A stretch of DNA of 7,015 nucleotides from Candidatus Bathyarchaeota archaeon (GTDB lineage Archaea; Thermoproteota; Bathyarchaeia; TCS64): NCBI GenBank assembly GCA_016867505.1, contig VGJH01000069.1, positions 1-7,015 on the forward strand. Reading direction: 5' to 3'. The notes beneath the pieces were generated by a model. That model made no database searches. It saw nothing but the letters and a program-made list of their open reading frames with translations, and was not told the origin of the DNA. Positions 5,841 to 7,015 of this stretch are shown here, one piece after another. Within the stretch, counting starts at the first letter, position 1; each line of letters begins with the position of its first letter. The position numbers and the translations under genes were made by a program.

Positions 5841-7015
5841 TTCAATTTATTTAATTGACCTTGAATGTATTCCATTCCATTCATATATTTTTGTAGAACT
5901 TTCGGAATTTTAATAGTCCCATCCGCTTGTTGATGTTGTTCAAGAATCATAATCATTGTTCGACTTGTAGCAATAGCTGTATTATTTAGTGTATGAACAA
6001 AGCCAACAGGTGCTTGTCCCTCTTTATGCCTATATCTTATATTCAATCTTCTAGCTTGATAATCTGTACAATTACTGTTTGAACCAATTTCCCTAAATTC
6101 TTCATCAGCCATCCATCCTTCTGTATCATATTTTTTTGCAGCTATACTTCCTATATCTCCTGTACAAACATTCACAACTCTATAATGTAAACTGAGATTT
6201 TGGTATAGCTCTTCACAATTTCTCTGAAGTTCTTCGTGTAGACCCCAACTCTCACTTGGTTGACAGAAAATAAATTGTTCAACTTTGTTAAATTGATGAA
6301 CTCTAAAGAGACCTTTAGTGTATTTACCATGACTGCCAATTTCTCTACGGAAACAAGGAGATATTCCACAGAGTTTTATTGGTAAAGCTTCCTCATTTAT
6401 TATTTCATCTTTTAACATTGCTCCCATGGCATGTTCAGAAGTTGCTATTAGGTAAAGTGGATCTTTTTCATTTTCATCGTTACTTATTTTATACATGACA
6501 TTCTCAAAATCTGCTAAATCAGTAACTCCTTCATAGTAACTACGGCGTATCATATATGGGGGCTCTACTAACGTATATCCTTTTGACATTAAATGATCTA
6601 TTGCATATCGCATAAGCGCATAATCTAGTAATGCCATTTCATTTTTCAGATAATAGAAACCTGATCCAGCTGATTTTGCTGCTCTTTCAAAATCCATTAT
6701 ATTTAAATTAATAGCTAATTCAGCGTGACTTTGGGGTTTAAACGAAAATTGTGGTTTATTTCCCCATACATTGGCAACTACATTATCTTTATCATCTCTC
6801 CCATATGGAACAGATTCATGGAGAAGATTAGGTAAGCTCATTAAACCCTTTTTAATTATAAGTTGATTATTTTGAAGCTCAACTTCAGTTTTTTTTATTT
6901 CGTCTGGAATATTTTTTACTTCCTCTTTAAGTGAATTTGTATCTTTACCATTTTTCAGAGATAACGCAATTTCTGAACTAACCTCATTCCTTCTTTTACG
7001 TAATTTATTAACTTT
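5834..7015 (-). CDS. serS: Seryl-tRNA synthetase (N terminus outside window)
   Basis: Class II synthetase that charges tRNA-Ser with serine using ATP. The frame runs open to the right edge, giving 393 residues; about 30 N-terminal residues are missing compared with the usual 420-430. Numbered from the first visible residue: 1-60 are charged and helical (VNKLRKRRNEVS...), the second part of the tRNA-binding coiled-coil arm; LVEPPYMI (149-156) belongs to motif 1; IATSEHAMG (190-198) is the serine-site TSE loop; FRREIGSHG (222-230) with GLFRVHQFNK is motif 2; NNTAIATSRTMIMILEQHQQ (344-363) with its Arg352 is motif 3, followed by IKIPKVLQKYM. It is the ordinary bacterial/archaeal type, not the rare methanogen form. 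ATG at 6841 lies in frame but is internal (Met59), since the coiled-coil arm continues upstream of it without a stop. It converges on the HTH-CBS gene with a 6-base gap. Confidence 0.95.
   Translation of the reverse strand, partial: KVNKLRKRRNEVSSEIALSLKNGKDTNSLKEEVKNIPDEIKKTEVELQNNQLIIKKGLMSLPNLLHESVPYGRDDKDNVVANVWGNKPQFSFKPQSHAELAINLNIMDFERAAKSAGSGFYYLKNEMALLDYALMRYAIDHLMSKGYTLVEPPYMIRRSYYEGVTDLADFENVMYKISNDENEKDPLYLIATSEHAMGAMLKDEIINEEALPIKLCGISPCFRREIGSHGKYTKGLFRVHQFNKVEQFIFCQPSESWGLHEELQRNCEELYQNLSLHYRVVNVCTGDIGSIAAKKYDTEGWMADEEFREIGSNSNCTDYQARRLNIRYRHKEGQAPVGFVHTLNNTAIATSRTMIMILEQHQQADGTIKIPKVLQKYMNGMEYIQGQLNKLKI

Noticed and set aside
6839..6841. ATG as the start of seryl-tRNA synthetase
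   Set aside because: The frame continues upstream without a stop to the window edge and encodes a recognisable coiled-coil arm, so this Met is internal.

Overview
This is low-GC archaeal DNA. The window opens with the end of archaeal translation factor aIF5A, followed directly by deoxyhypusine synthase, a pair found only in archaea and eukaryotes. AT-rich TATA-like elements, closely packed genes, Shine-Dalgarno motifs inside operons and an apparently leaderless regulator gene also fit an archaeon. A split methionine synthase together with an HTH-CBS regulator would suit a member of the TACK group, such as Nitrososphaerota (Thaumarchaeota), but that placement is inference and the lineage cannot be fixed from this sequence.

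Layout. 2-184 (+): C-terminal 60 residues of aIF5A. 197-1132 (+): deoxyhypusine synthase, which modifies aIF5A. 1203-1754 (+): a small PD-(D/E)XK nuclease-fold protein resembling the MmcB family. It overlaps by 6 bases, tail to tail, a four-gene minus-strand operon read from 5108 down to 1749: cupin, MetF-type methylenetetrahydrofolate reductase, MetE N-terminal half, MetE catalytic half. After a 164-base divergent promoter region, 5273-5827 (+) encodes an XRE-type HTH regulator with two CBS domains. It converges, with a 6-base gap, on seryl-tRNA synthetase (5834-7015, minus), whose start lies beyond the right edge.

The core of the window is a methionine unit. MetF would make 5-methyl-tetrahydrofolate (or the archaeal pterin equivalent), and the split, cobalamin-independent MetE would pass the methyl group to homocysteine. 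The MetE C half keeps all four expected zinc ligands (His252, Cys254, Glu277, Cys348). The N half has the same fold but has lost them, as in the N-terminal domain of fused MetE. Genes are joined by 2- to 8-base gaps or an ATGA overlap, so translational coupling is likely. The divergent HTH-CBS protein is the natural candidate regulator, and because some CBS domains bind S-adenosylmethionine, feedback control by that compound is a testable idea, not a demonstrated one.

No mobile element, CRISPR array, tRNA or rRNA was seen, and every stretch without a gene is shorter than 170 bases. Nothing here is clearly a new system. The most open questions are the cupin that heads the met operon, the ligand of the HTH-CBS protein, and the role of the MmcB-like nuclease-fold protein.
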